A stretch of 31,651 nucleotides of DNA, from the NCBI GenBank assembly GCA_964617385.1, contig CAZTYX010000012.1:1-31651 (forward strand), written 5' to 3'. The stretch comes from JADHMP01 sp964617385 (GTDB lineage Bacteria; Bacteroidota; Bacteroidia; Flavobacteriales; Flavobacteriaceae). Position numbers and translations under genes: made by a program. Of this stretch, positions 1 to 8,234 are shown one piece after another (the first letter of the stretch is position 1; each line of letters begins with the position of its first letter). A model generated the notes under the pieces. The model saw only the letters and a program-made list of their open reading frames with translations. It searched no databases and was not told where the DNA came from.

Positions 1-2
1 AA

Positions 3-79
3 CCCACCAGTGGTTACCTTAGAGTTGTTTTTTCTTTAAAAAGAGTGGAATTTAGTACCATAAATTTTAAGTACGAATG
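3..79 (+). CDS. Possible 3' end of an upstream plus-strand gene (partial)
   Basis: One forward frame is open from the left edge to a TGA at 77-79 and encodes about 25 residues rich in beta-branched, aromatic and basic residues, ending in Phe-Lys-Tyr-Glu. A second forward frame is open only to a TAA at 37-39. No minus-strand frame here has a start codon and runs off the edge. A plus-strand gene ending here would fit the rightward terminator at 301-335. The fragment is too short to assign a family, and it could simply be non-coding. Confidence 0.25.
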
Positions 80-131
80 AAATCTATAGCGGAATTTTTT
101 TACCGTAAAACAAAATTACTATTCTCTTCTC

Positions 132-221
132 AGAGGCTCGAATTGTATTTACTTTATGTTACATCCCATCGCAACAACTTTCTCCCCCTTGCCTGTTAAC
201 AACAACAATTCTAGAGCCTCT
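132..221. repeat. Long imperfect inverted repeat (15-bp arms, 2-nt bulge)
   Basis: The left arm at 132-146 is the exact reverse complement of 205-211 plus 214-221. The right arm carries two extra bases (TA, 212-213) that would form a bulge. The loop is 58 nt and contains a further 5-bp pairing (157-161 with 197-201). As RNA this would be a strong closing stem. The gene-free stretch 80-334 otherwise holds only the terminator at 301-335. A 29-codon reading frame starts at 157 but resembles nothing known. The element could be a small structured RNA, a 3' UTR processing site or a remnant of a mobile element; the sequence does not decide. Confidence 0.5.
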
Positions 222-300
222 TTACTTTTTTTATCAAAGAAATAAAAGTGGAGAACTTAACCGAAAAACATTTGCTTTTTTTCTTTTGATTTTCATTTTG

Positions 301-335
301 AAACCTCACGCTTGCCCATGTGAGGTTTCTTTTTT
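301..335 (+). terminator. Rho-independent terminator, rightward (possibly bidirectional)
   Basis: Perfect 9-bp arms at 301-309 and 320-328 enclose a 10-nt loop and are followed on the plus strand by a T-rich tract (330-335). Read leftward the same hairpin lies directly after the aroQ stop codon, but its T tract on that side is weak. It most likely ends a plus-strand transcript from the left edge and may also serve aroQ. Confidence 0.7.
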
Positions 336-748
336 CACAAAAAACTCTGCACCCCCAAACGATAGGAATCTAAACCGAAACCAACAACGAGGCCTTTGGC
401 TACTGGGGTTATGTAAGAAACATGTCTAAAGTCTTCACGTGCAAAGGTATTGGAAAGATGAATTTCAATCACCGGGGCATTTATGGCTTTTATGGCATCG
501 CCTATGGCAACTGAGGTGTGTGTATAGGCACCTGCATTTAATAAAATGCCATCTGCTGAGAAACCCACTTGGTGCAAATAATCTATTAAAACACCTTCTA
601 CATTGGACTGAAAATAGGTGAAATCTACTTTTGGAAATTCCTTTTGCAAGGTTTCTAAAAACGAATCAAAATTTTGATTCCCATAAATTTCAGGTTCTCG
701 AGTGCCTAATAGATTCAAATTTGGGCCATTGATTATAGCGAGTTTCAT
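335..748 (-). CDS. aroQ: Type II 3-dehydroquinate dehydratase AroQ
   Basis: Converts 3-dehydroquinate to 3-dehydroshikimate, the third step of the shikimate pathway, in the cytoplasm as a dodecamer. The 137-residue product has the hallmark N-terminus with the Asn-Gly-Pro-Asn-Leu-Asn motif (7-12), the catalytic Tyr22 in the Glu-Ile-Tyr-Gly stretch, Asn71 and His77 in the NAGAYTH segment, the Glu95/His97 pair and Arg108. Its length is slightly short for the family (usually 140-150) but nothing is missing. It starts with ATG and diverges from the recombinase gene across a 60-bp gap. I see no clear promoter with both elements in that gap. Confidence 0.97.
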   Translation of the reverse strand: MKLAIINGPNLNLLGTREPEIYGNQNFDSFLETLQKEFPKVDFTYFQSNVEGVLIDYLHQVGFSADGILLNAGAYTHTSVAIGDAIKAINAPVIEIHLSNTFAREDFRHVSYITPVAKGLVVGFGLDSYRLGVQSFL

Positions 749-808
749 TTTAAATATTTTTGTAAAAATACTACATTTATTATTCGCTACTTAATTCATT
801 AGAAATGA

Positions 809-1744
809 GTGCAACGCAAAGGAAAACCTAAACTACAGCATTTGGATTGGAAAGAAGCTATAGCAGCCTATAAAACCTATTTAAAAATAGAGCGCGGCAT
901 GGCGGCACACACCTTAGAAAATTATGGACGAGACGTGGAAGCGTTAGTCACTTTTTTAAAAAAACATCAAATGGAAACGGAACCGATTTCGGTGGATGCA
1001 GAAACGGTAAAACAGTTTTTATATGAAGAAGCTAAAATTAAAGAAGCTTCCTCGCAAGCACGTCGCCTATCTGGCTTAAAAAGTTTTTTTAATTATTTGG
1101 TTTTTGAATCCTACAGAGAAAATAACCCCACTGATTTATTAGAGGCGCCCAAGTTGGGCCGTAAATTGCCCGATGTTTTATCGGTGAGCGAAATTGAAAA
1201 CCTACTTGAGCAAATAGATTTGAGCCACCCACAAGGCCATAGAAACAGAGCTATTATTGAAACGCTTTATGGCAGTGGACTGCGTGTTTCAGAATTGATT
1301 GAATTGACTTTATCAAATTTATTTTTAAAAGAAAATATTATTCGGGTATATGGAAAGGGAGGAAAACACCGCTTGGTGCCCTTAGGAGCCTATGCCAAGA
1401 AATATTTAAAAATTTATATTAAAGAGTTTCGAGCCCATCAAAAAATTGACCCAAAATGTGAAGACATCCTTTTTCTGAACCGAAATGGCAGAGGACTCAG
1501 CCGCATGATGATCTTCACCATTATCAAAAACCTTTTGCCTGCTGCGCAAATCAAGAAAAAAGTTAGTCCGCATTCCTTTAGGCACTCTTTTGCCACCCAT
1601 TTGTTAGAAAATGGTGCTGATCTTAGAACCATTCAATCCTTGCTAGGTCACGAAAGCATAACCACCACAGAAATTTATACGCATTTAGACATGCAACATT
1701 TAAAATCAACGTTAGAGAAATTTCATCCACGCCAGGCGTTGTAG
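809..1744 (+). CDS. xerD: Tyrosine recombinase XerC/XerD
   Basis: Site-specific tyrosine recombinase, expected to resolve chromosome dimers at dif together with a partner Xer protein. The 311-residue product has an N-terminal SAM-like core-binding domain (about 14-105) and a C-terminal catalytic domain (about 120-305). The full catalytic set is visible: Arg159, Lys183, His255, Arg258, His281 and the nucleophile Tyr290. The start is a GTG at 809; a TGA stop lies in frame immediately upstream (806-808), so it cannot begin earlier. A TTG at residue 12 would fit the usual family N-terminus equally well. XerC and XerD cannot be told apart with certainty by eye; the neighbouring aroQ favours xerD. 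It converges on the response regulator gene with only 4 bp between the stop codons. Confidence 0.9.
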   Translation: MQRKGKPKLQHLDWKEAIAAYKTYLKIERGMAAHTLENYGRDVEALVTFLKKHQMETEPISVDAETVKQFLYEEAKIKEASSQARRLSGLKSFFNYLVFESYRENNPTDLLEAPKLGRKLPDVLSVSEIENLLEQIDLSHPQGHRNRAIIETLYGSGLRVSELIELTLSNLFLKENIIRVYGKGGKHRLVPLGAYAKKYLKIYIKEFRAHQKIDPKCEDILFLNRNGRGLSRMMIFTIIKNLLPAAQIKKKVSPHSFRHSFATHLLENGADLRTIQSLLGHESITTTEIYTHLDMQHLKSTLEKFHPRQAL

Positions 1745-1748
1745 ATGT

Positions 1749-2450
1749 TTATTGCACCACCAATCGGAAACCTTCACCATGAATATTTAAAATTTGCACA
1801 CGTTCGTCTTTGCTTAAATATTTACGGAGCTTGGCAATATATACATCCATGCTGCGGGAAGTAAAATAGTTGTCATCTCTCCAAATTTTATTTAAGGCCA
1901 AATCGCGGGGTAAAAGATCATTCAAGTTCATTACCAACATTTTAAGCAATTGATTTTCTTTTGGAGAAAGTTTGATTGCTTTATTTTGTTTATAGGCTAA
2001 ATGCCGCAACTTGGAATTAAAAGAAAAATCTCCAAACTGGAATTCAAACACATCCGACTTAGGGGATTGCACCAAGGTTCTGCGTGTAAAAACTGCTTTG
2101 ATTTTAGCCAACAACACATCCGAATCAAAAGGCTTGGTTAAATAGTCGTCTGCTCCAATTTTAAAGCCTTTTAAAACATCTTCCTTAAGGGTTTTAGCGG
2201 TTAAAAAGAAAAGGGGAATAGATTCGTTTTTTTCACGAATTTCTTTAGCCAACGTGAACCCATCTTTATGGGGCATCATCACATCTAAAATAACAAGACT
2301 ATAGTCATTTTTAGAAAACTTTTCAAAGCCTTCAATCCCATTTTTTGCTAGGGTAACATCAAAATCATTTAGCATTAAATAGTCTTTTAAAATACTTCCA
2401 AAATTAGGATCGTCTTCAACTAAAAGAATTTGTTTATTATCGTTTTTCAT
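1749..2450 (-). CDS. OmpR/PhoB-family response regulator
   Basis: Output half of a two-component system. The 233-residue product has a receiver domain (about 6-120) with the acidic pocket Glu12-Asp13-Asp14, phospho-acceptor Asp56, Thr84 and Lys106, followed by an OmpR-type winged-helix DNA-binding domain (about 140-232). It lies 18 nt downstream of the sensor kinase gene and is surely co-transcribed with it. The pair resembles the RprX/RprY systems of Bacteroidota, but the regulon cannot be read from the sequence. I see no terminator in the 4 bp separating it from the convergent recombinase gene. Confidence 0.95.
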   Translation of the reverse strand: MKNDNKQILLVEDDPNFGSILKDYLMLNDFDVTLAKNGIEGFEKFSKNDYSLVILDVMMPHKDGFTLAKEIREKNESIPLFFLTAKTLKEDVLKGFKIGADDYLTKPFDSDVLLAKIKAVFTRRTLVQSPKSDVFEFQFGDFSFNSKLRHLAYKQNKAIKLSPKENQLLKMLVMNLNDLLPRDLALNKIWRDDNYFTSRSMDVYIAKLRKYLSKDERVQILNIHGEGFRLVVQ

Positions 2451-2468
2451 GCTTCAATTTATTTAGGT

Positions 2469-4055
2469 TTAATGGGCTTTGTTGAGGGGAAGTACCAACG
2501 TAAAGGTGGAGCCCTCTCCGGGTTTACTTTTTAATTGAATTTGACCGTGATGCAAATCCATAATTTTTTTCACATAGGCCAATCCCAAACCGTGGCCTTT
2601 AATATTGTGCACATCTCCAGCAGTTTCACGATAAAATTTTTCAAAAATCATGCGTTGTGCCGCCGCTGACATCCCAAATCCGTGATCGGTAATTGACATG
2701 TAGAGCTCTTGTTTTTCTGTCCAAGTGCGAATGAAGATTTCTGGAGCATCTTCAGTATATTTTATAGCGTTATCTAATATGTTTATTATCACATTGGTGA
2801 AATGATTGGCATTGCCCATAAAAGCGTCTTGCGTTGCTTTATATTCGAGCTTTATGGTTCCTTGTTTACTTTCCAAAAGGAGTTTTACGTGGCTTATGGC
2901 TTCTTCAACCAAAGGTTTTAGATGAATTAATTTCATCAAGATGGGATCTTTACTTTTTTCCAACTGTGAAATTCGCAAAACGTTTTCAACTTGTTTAAGC
3001 ATGCGGTGGTTCTCTTCACGAATCATGCCCACATATTTTTTAACACTGGTTTCGGAACCAATTGTTTTCGGATTGGTGATGGCGTCCAGCGCTAAATTTA
3101 TAGTGGCAATAGGTGTTTTAAATTCGTGTGACATATTGTTAATGAAATCGGTTTTGATTTCTGACAATTTCTTTTGCTTAATAATTTGATAGAGTGCCGT
3201 ACTTGAAACCAGCACAATAAAAAAGGTCAATAAAACCGTTAGGGCACCTATACCAAAAACAGAAGAAAATACATAGGCATCTTTCTTGGGAAAGGTGACC
3301 ACCAATTCATACATGCCCACCCCCTCTTGATCCATAAATATCGGGGTGCTATAGCGTGGCCCTTCGAGTTGATCTACATAATTATTAGAAATTATTTTAG
3401 TAGCTAAACCGTCATTATAAATACCAAATTCATATTCGGTCTGAATGTCTTTGTCTAAAAGCTCTCTGTTAAGTAAAAAATCTAATTCCTCAACACTCAC
3501 TCTCCGGTGCACGGGCAAATTACTGGAGTAATCTAAAAAGGTGTTTCGCTGGTATTGATCGTAAATATTCATTCGCTCCACTCTGTTGATCCGCTCAATG
3601 GAACTAATCAAACTGTTTTCACGATCAAAAAAATCATTTTTATTCACAATGGTGGTATTGCGTACCGATTTAAAATCAGCCACTGAGGAGGCCGTACCCA
3701 ATTGTGGATTGAGGTAGGGAGTCACATTATATTGCTCCTTTAATAATCCGTAGGTAAAATAGCTGATAAGATTATTAGGTTCATCTTCATCCAAAAACAA
3801 AAAAATGTTCATAAAATCAGATTGATCAGGGTTGCCTAAAGAGTCAATCAAATTATTGTAGCGGGCCGTATAATCGGAAAGTTCACGCTCTTGGACCTCC
3901 TTTGCTACAATTTGCAATGACTGTTGTACGGCGAGAGAAAATTCAGATTCTTTGTTTTTCCAAGTAAAATAAATCCAATACCCCTGTACAAAAATGATGG
4001 TAAATATGGAACTCACCATAAATATCACAAACGATAGAAATATATTTTTTTTCAT
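2469..4055 (-). CDS. Membrane sensor histidine kinase (RprX-like)
   Basis: Sensor partner of the adjacent response regulator. The 528-residue product has an N-terminal transmembrane segment (about 6-30), a periplasmic sensing region of roughly 230 residues with no obvious known fold, and a second transmembrane helix (about 262-290). A HisKA domain follows with phospho-acceptor His310 in the MSHEFKTP box. The ATPase domain has the N-box (Asn425 and Asn429), a G1 box at 457-463 and a G2 box at 487-495. There is no visible HAMP or PAS domain. It is the first gene of the two-gene operon. The 83-bp upstream gap holds a 6-bp-stem hairpin without a T tract and no convincing promoter pair. The signal sensed is unknown. 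Confidence 0.94.
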   Translation of the reverse strand: MKKNIFLSFVIFMVSSIFTIIFVQGYWIYFTWKNKESEFSLAVQQSLQIVAKEVQERELSDYTARYNNLIDSLGNPDQSDFMNIFLFLDEDEPNNLISYFTYGLLKEQYNVTPYLNPQLGTASSVADFKSVRNTTIVNKNDFFDRENSLISSIERINRVERMNIYDQYQRNTFLDYSSNLPVHRRVSVEELDFLLNRELLDKDIQTEYEFGIYNDGLATKIISNNYVDQLEGPRYSTPIFMDQEGVGMYELVVTFPKKDAYVFSSVFGIGALTVLLTFFIVLVSSTALYQIIKQKKLSEIKTDFINNMSHEFKTPIATINLALDAITNPKTIGSETSVKKYVGMIREENHRMLKQVENVLRISQLEKSKDPILMKLIHLKPLVEEAISHVKLLLESKQGTIKLEYKATQDAFMGNANHFTNVIINILDNAIKYTEDAPEIFIRTWTEKQELYMSITDHGFGMSAAAQRMIFEKFYRETAGDVHNIKGHGLGLAYVKKIMDLHHGQIQLKSKPGEGSTFTLVLPLNKAH

Positions 4056-4138
4056 AAAAACAATTCACCTCTATTGGCTATGCAAATTTGATGCATTAAA
4101 ATTAATTTTTTTCCTAATGCTATGTTAATAGCAAGAAT

Positions 4139-4717
4139 TTAAGCCCTTTTCAATTTAGTTAAAATAGCTTTCAATTGTTCTTTTGCAATTGACAGATTTT
4201 CATTTTGTATAACAAAATCTGCAAGGGGTATTTTTTTTTCATCGGTCCATTGTTGTGCCATTCGAGCTAATATGGCTGCTTCACTCAGTTGGTCTCTTTG
4301 CATCACCCGTTTAATGCGTTCTTTTTTTGGTGCTGTTATTAAAATAGTGTAGTCACAACTTTGTGCCCCACCACTTTCAAAAAGAATGGCCGCTTCTTTC
4401 ACCACTAATGGTGCCTCTTGATGGGCTGCTTTAAAGGCGTCAAATGCTTTTGCCACTGCAGGATGCACCAATGCATTAAGATGATTTAACCGTTTTTTAT
4501 CAGTAAAAACAAGTGCTGCTAAAGCTTTGCGATCCAACCGATTACCAACATAAAGACCAGAACCAAAATGACTTTCAATATCCGAACGAAGGGTAGTGTC
4601 TAAAAGCTTTTTTGCTATATCATCTGCCTTAAAAACAGGAATGTTATTGGCTTCAAAAACAGACAACAAACTACTTTTTCCACTTCCAATCCCCCCCGTA
4701 AGTCCAATAGTTTTCAT
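4139..4717 (-). CDS. coaE: Dephospho-CoA kinase CoaE
   Basis: Phosphorylates the 3'-hydroxyl of dephospho-CoA with ATP, the last step of coenzyme A synthesis. The 192-residue protein opens with the P-loop typical of CoaE (Gly5 to Ser15, with Lys14 and Ser15), and the length is normal for the family. Its ATG lies inside the stop of the upstream YbbR-like gene (4-nt ATGA overlap, 4714-4717), so the two are translationally coupled. This ybbR-coaE arrangement is common in Bacteroidota. The same window carries coaBC further upstream in the same minus-strand run, so two stages of CoA synthesis sit near each other. Confidence 0.95.
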   Translation of the reverse strand: MKTIGLTGGIGSGKSSLLSVFEANNIPVFKADDIAKKLLDTTLRSDIESHFGSGLYVGNRLDRKALAALVFTDKKRLNHLNALVHPAVAKAFDAFKAAHQEAPLVVKEAAILFESGGAQSCDYTILITAPKKERIKRVMQRDQLSEAAILARMAQQWTDEKKIPLADFVIQNENLSIAKEQLKAILTKLKRA

Positions 4718-5673
4718 CTTCTAATTAGAAATTCAATTTGTTTGGGTTCCCAGTCTATTTTTTTAATCCCAGTAGGGCTTTTGGTCAAATGTAATGGGAG
4801 GGCTAGTGTTTCATCTACATCCCGTTCTGCATAATCGATACTCAATTCAAAGGCGTTGGCCGTGAGGCCTTGTAACTGACTCACACGTGCCAAAACGGTT
4901 ATTTGCGCCTCGGAGGGAAACAATCTTATTTGGGTAGACAAGGGTAAATTTTTAACCACAATGGGTATTTGAAACTGCTTTTCTGAATAACTCGATATAC
5001 GACCCGTAACACTAACTTTTGTTTCATTGTATACAAGTCCATCCAAAGAAATAAGATTTACCTCTTCAGTAAATGAGTCCGTTAATTTATTTTTTTCAAT
5101 GGGTTCGGTAAACACAAAAGCTAACGTATCCAATTGCATCTTGGTGCCAATAACTTCAATACTATCTGGCGTTGCAGTTAATCCTTCATCAAGTAAATAT
5201 CCAGGTCTAAAATCTAAATTGGATTGAATATACACCGGCACCCATTTTTGATCTAAAGCACTATAGGCCAGTTGTAAAGAAGACTCATTAAAACCATTAA
5301 GGATGGTGTTTTCTAGCAATTGTTCTTGAATAAAAAATTCATGTTCTCTTAGTGAAATTGAAAAATACAACCCTCGGGACTGACCATTTTCGGCACTTAA
5401 TTGCAGTTGGTTTCGAAACCATTGATAGCGTAATATATCAAAGCCTGTAGCGGTAAGATTTACATCCAGCTGTGGTGTCTTGTTTTGAATAACAATAGTC
5501 TTGGAAACGTTTAGTAATTCAATTTCAAAAGGGATTGAAACTTGATACGTTTTAGAAAGTTTTGTGATTGTCCAAAACAAAAAAGAACATCCCAAAAACA
5601 GTAAAAAAAGGCGCTGCTTGCTATACAGAAGCATTGCAATTTTATTGTTTAAGAAAGGGCTTAAAAATTTCAC
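4714..5673 (-). CDS. YbbR-like (CdaR-like) domain membrane-anchored protein
   Basis: A 319-residue protein with a short cytoplasmic N-terminus, one transmembrane helix (about 21-37) and a long extracytoplasmic part that looks all-beta, as expected for tandem YbbR-like repeats. In Firmicutes YbbR/CdaR regulates a diadenylate cyclase; no cyclase gene is in this window, so that role is not inferred here. The start is a GTG at 5673, 10 nt after fabI; the first in-frame ATG (residue 14) would shorten the basic N-terminus before the helix. It overlaps coaE by 4 nt. The assignment rests on the YbbR-CoaE neighbourhood and topology more than on strong motifs. Confidence 0.75.
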   Translation of the reverse strand: MKFLSPFLNNKIAMLLYSKQRLFLLFLGCSFLFWTITKLSKTYQVSIPFEIELLNVSKTIVIQNKTPQLDVNLTATGFDILRYQWFRNQLQLSAENGQSRGLYFSISLREHEFFIQEQLLENTILNGFNESSLQLAYSALDQKWVPVYIQSNLDFRPGYLLDEGLTATPDSIEVIGTKMQLDTLAFVFTEPIEKNKLTDSFTEEVNLISLDGLVYNETKVSVTGRISSYSEKQFQIPIVVKNLPLSTQIRLFPSEAQITVLARVSQLQGLTANAFELSIDYAERDVDETLALPLHLTKSPTGIKKIDWEPKQIEFLIRR

Positions 5674-5683
5674 ACCATAAATA

Positions 5684-6502
5684 CTATTCTGCCTCGGGAA
5701 GAGCGTCTATAATTTCTTGACTCACACCCACATTAGAAAACCCACCATCGTGATATAAATTTTGGAGGGTCACTTTTTTAGTATAGTCTGAAAATAAACT
5801 TACTGTGTAATTGGCACAATCTTCGGCAGTGGCATTTCCTAGCGGCGACATCCGTTCAGCATAATTTAAAAATCCATCCAGACCCGCCACGCCTTTTCCA
5901 GCTGTGGTGAGAGTGGGTGATTGTGAAATAGTATTGACACGCACTTTTTTATCTTTTCCAAAAAAGTAGCCAAAACTTCGGGCCACAGATTCCAAATACG
6001 CTTTGTTTTCAGCCATATCATTATAATTAGGAAAAGTGCGCTGTGCGGCTATATATGAAAGCGCAACAATGCTACCCCAAGGGGCCATGGCATCTTTTTT
6101 ATATAGAACTTGGAGCAATTTATGAAAAGAAACGGCAGAAACATCCCAACCTTTGGTGAGCCAATCATAGTTAAGATCGGTATAATGTTTTCCTTTTCGC
6201 ACGTTCACCGACATACCAATGGAGTGTAAAATAAAATCCAATTGCCCTCCCAAAATTTCTTGCGATTGATCAATTAAAGCTTCTAAATCTTCCACACTAG
6301 TGGCATCTGCTGCAATTACTTTGGCATTGGTTTTTTCTGCAAGTGCATTGATGGTGCCCATCCGCAGGGCCACCGGAGCATTGGTTAATACAAAACTACC
6401 ACCCGCTGCGGCAACTGCCTCGGCCGTTTTCCAGGCAATGGATTGATCATCTAGTGCGCCAAAAATTATTCCTTTTTTTCCGGCCAAAATGGGATGTGAC
6501 AT
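5684..6502 (-). CDS. fabI: Enoyl-[acyl-carrier-protein] reductase FabI
   Basis: NADH-dependent reduction of trans-2-enoyl-ACP in the last step of each fatty acid elongation cycle. The 272-residue product is a short-chain dehydrogenase fold with the FabI-type nucleotide-binding start (Gly-Ala-Leu-Asp-Asp-Gln-Ser-Ile, 15-22) and the catalytic pair Tyr160 and Lys167, with the additional conserved Tyr150. This is the FabI class targeted by triclosan-type inhibitors. It follows recN by 26 bp and precedes the ybbR-like gene by 10 nt. A near-consensus -7 box (7 of 8 bases) lies in the recN-fabI gap but has no matching -33 element. Confidence 0.96.
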   Translation of the reverse strand: MSHPILAGKKGIIFGALDDQSIAWKTAEAVAAAGGSFVLTNAPVALRMGTINALAEKTNAKVIAADATSVEDLEALIDQSQEILGGQLDFILHSIGMSVNVRKGKHYTDLNYDWLTKGWDVSAVSFHKLLQVLYKKDAMAPWGSIVALSYIAAQRTFPNYNDMAENKAYLESVARSFGYFFGKDKKVRVNTISQSPTLTTAGKGVAGLDGFLNYAERMSPLGNATAEDCANYTVSLFSDYTKKVTLQNLYHDGGFSNVGVSQEIIDALPEAE

Positions 6503-6528
6503 AATTTAAATTTTTTGGTAAAGATACG

Positions 6529-8181
6529 TTATTTCAATAATTCTTTGGCGTGGGCCAAAGCTGTGGTGCCGGTTTCATTACCGGATAGCATTTGAGCAAT
6601 TTCAAGTGCTCTTTCTTCAGCATTTAATTCTTTGAGATGGGTTTGGGTGCTTTCCCCTTCAATTTGTTTCATCACTTTTAAATGATGCGTTCCTTTGGCT
6701 GCCACTTGAGGCAAATGCGTAATCACAAAAAGTTGCATATGCGCTGCTAGTTCAGCCATTATGGAGGCAATTTGATCCGACACTTTGCCAGACACACCAG
6801 TATCAATTTCGTCAAAAATAAGAGTGGGCAATTTTTTATAACGCGCTAAAATGGCTTTAATAGCCAACATAATTCGGGAGCGCTCACCTCCTGATGCGGT
6901 CTTTTTTAAATCAAGAAAATCACTTCCTGGATTAGCACAAAAAAGAAAATTTAATTTGTCTTTGCCTTTTTTATTCAACGTAATTTCAGGTTCCATTTCG
7001 ATTTTAAATCGGGCTTGCGGCATACCCATGCGCGCCACAAGTGTCTCCAATGCATCACAAAGTTGTGGCAAAACCGCTTTGCGTCGGTTTGAAATCAATA
7101 ACGCTTGACGGTGCATATGGGCTTCTTCTTTTTTGATTTCTGCCTCTATTTCTTTTATTTTTTCTTCAATAGTATCTGTTTGCTCCAAAGTTTCTTCTAA
7201 CTGGTCTCGCAACGCAATTAGCGCCTTCACTTCTTGAAGCTGATGTTTGTGCAATAAGGCATTATATTGGTTGAGTTTGGCTTCTTGAATTCTAAGTTCA
7301 TCGGGATTAAACTCAATGGATTCGGCTAATTCCCTAACCCGATCTCGAAAATCTTCTGTTTCTGAAACAATGCTTTGCAATTGCTCAAACAAAGGCCCTA
7401 CTCGATTTGTTTTTAGTGCCATTTTATGAATTAGCGCGCGGAGTTCAACCATTTCAAAAAGAATTCCTCCCGGCTCTGCCTCCATACGTTCTGTTGCCAA
7501 GGCTAAGGTCTCATTTAAAAAATCTAAATGCTGTAAATCTGCTTGATGATTTTGCAGGTTTTCAAATTCTTCAGAATTTAGTTGGGCCGCTTCCAATTCG
7601 TCATAATAAAAACGATTTAAAGATAAATGAGCGGCATCTGTTTTTTGCTTTTCAAGTAGGGCGGCATGTGCTTTTCGAATATCTTGAAGATGTTGAAAGG
7701 CCACCTCATATTGTTTGACCGCTTCTTGTTGCTCGGCATAGGCATCCACAAACAAAAACTGAAATTCTTTTTGAAAAAGCGCCGCATTTTCCATTTGTCC
7801 ATGCACATCAATAAGATATTGACTCAATGCTTCCAAAACACTCAAGTTCACGGGAGTGTCATTTATAAAAGCCCTTGATTTTCCAGAGGGTGCGATTTCT
7901 CTTCGTAAAATGGTTAATCCTTCATAATCCAAATCATGTTGTTCAAAAAATGGCTGCAGTGCATAAGATTCAATATCAAATTCGGCTTCAACAAGACATT
8001 TTTTGTTGACGTCTTTGATTACATTAAGATTGGCTCGTTTACCCAGCACCAAACCCAAACCTTCTAACAAAATAGATTTTCCAGCCCCCGTTTCTCCTGT
8101 GATACTTGTCATCCCTTGATGGAAATGGATTTCCATCGAAGTAATCAAAGCATAATTTTTAATTTTTAATGAGGTGAGCAC
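6529..8181 (-). CDS. recN: DNA repair protein RecN
   Basis: SMC-like ATPase acting in recombinational repair of double-strand breaks. The 550-residue protein has an N-terminal Walker A (29-36), a long central coiled-coil arm (about 150-360), the ABC signature Ser-Gly-Gly-Glu (430-433) and a Walker B with Asp-Glu followed by a D-loop (about 452-465). The start is a GTG at 8181; the canonical family N-terminus (Met-Leu-Thr-Ser-Leu, then the KNYAL segment) begins exactly there. The length is typical. It sits between the DUF4835 gene and fabI, the common order in flavobacteria. Confidence 0.96.
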   Translation of the reverse strand: MLTSLKIKNYALITSMEIHFHQGMTSITGETGAGKSILLEGLGLVLGKRANLNVIKDVNKKCLVEAEFDIESYALQPFFEQHDLDYEGLTILRREIAPSGKSRAFINDTPVNLSVLEALSQYLIDVHGQMENAALFQKEFQFLFVDAYAEQQEAVKQYEVAFQHLQDIRKAHAALLEKQKTDAAHLSLNRFYYDELEAAQLNSEEFENLQNHQADLQHLDFLNETLALATERMEAEPGGILFEMVELRALIHKMALKTNRVGPLFEQLQSIVSETEDFRDRVRELAESIEFNPDELRIQEAKLNQYNALLHKHQLQEVKALIALRDQLEETLEQTDTIEEKIKEIEAEIKKEEAHMHRQALLISNRRKAVLPQLCDALETLVARMGMPQARFKIEMEPEITLNKKGKDKLNFLFCANPGSDFLDLKKTASGGERSRIMLAIKAILARYKKLPTLIFDEIDTGVSGKVSDQIASIMAELAAHMQLFVITHLPQVAAKGTHHLKVMKQIEGESTQTHLKELNAEERALEIAQMLSGNETGTTALAHAKELLK

Positions 8182-8234
8182 AGCACAATTGCAATTTAAA
8201 AGCTAAAGATAATCCATGAGGACAACATATAAAA

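Noticed and set aside
131..150. Sequence resembling a tRNA T-arm (GGCTCGAAT)
   Set aside because: No acceptor stem, anticodon arm or matching D-arm could be built around it; the bases are better explained by the inverted repeat.
157..246. A 29-codon reading frame inside the left-end inverted repeat
   Set aside because: No similarity, no start signal, and it runs through the repeat arm; chance frames of this size are common.
4118..4133. Hairpin with 6-bp arms after coaE and before the kinase gene
   Set aside because: Neither strand has a T tract after it, so it is not a convincing terminator.
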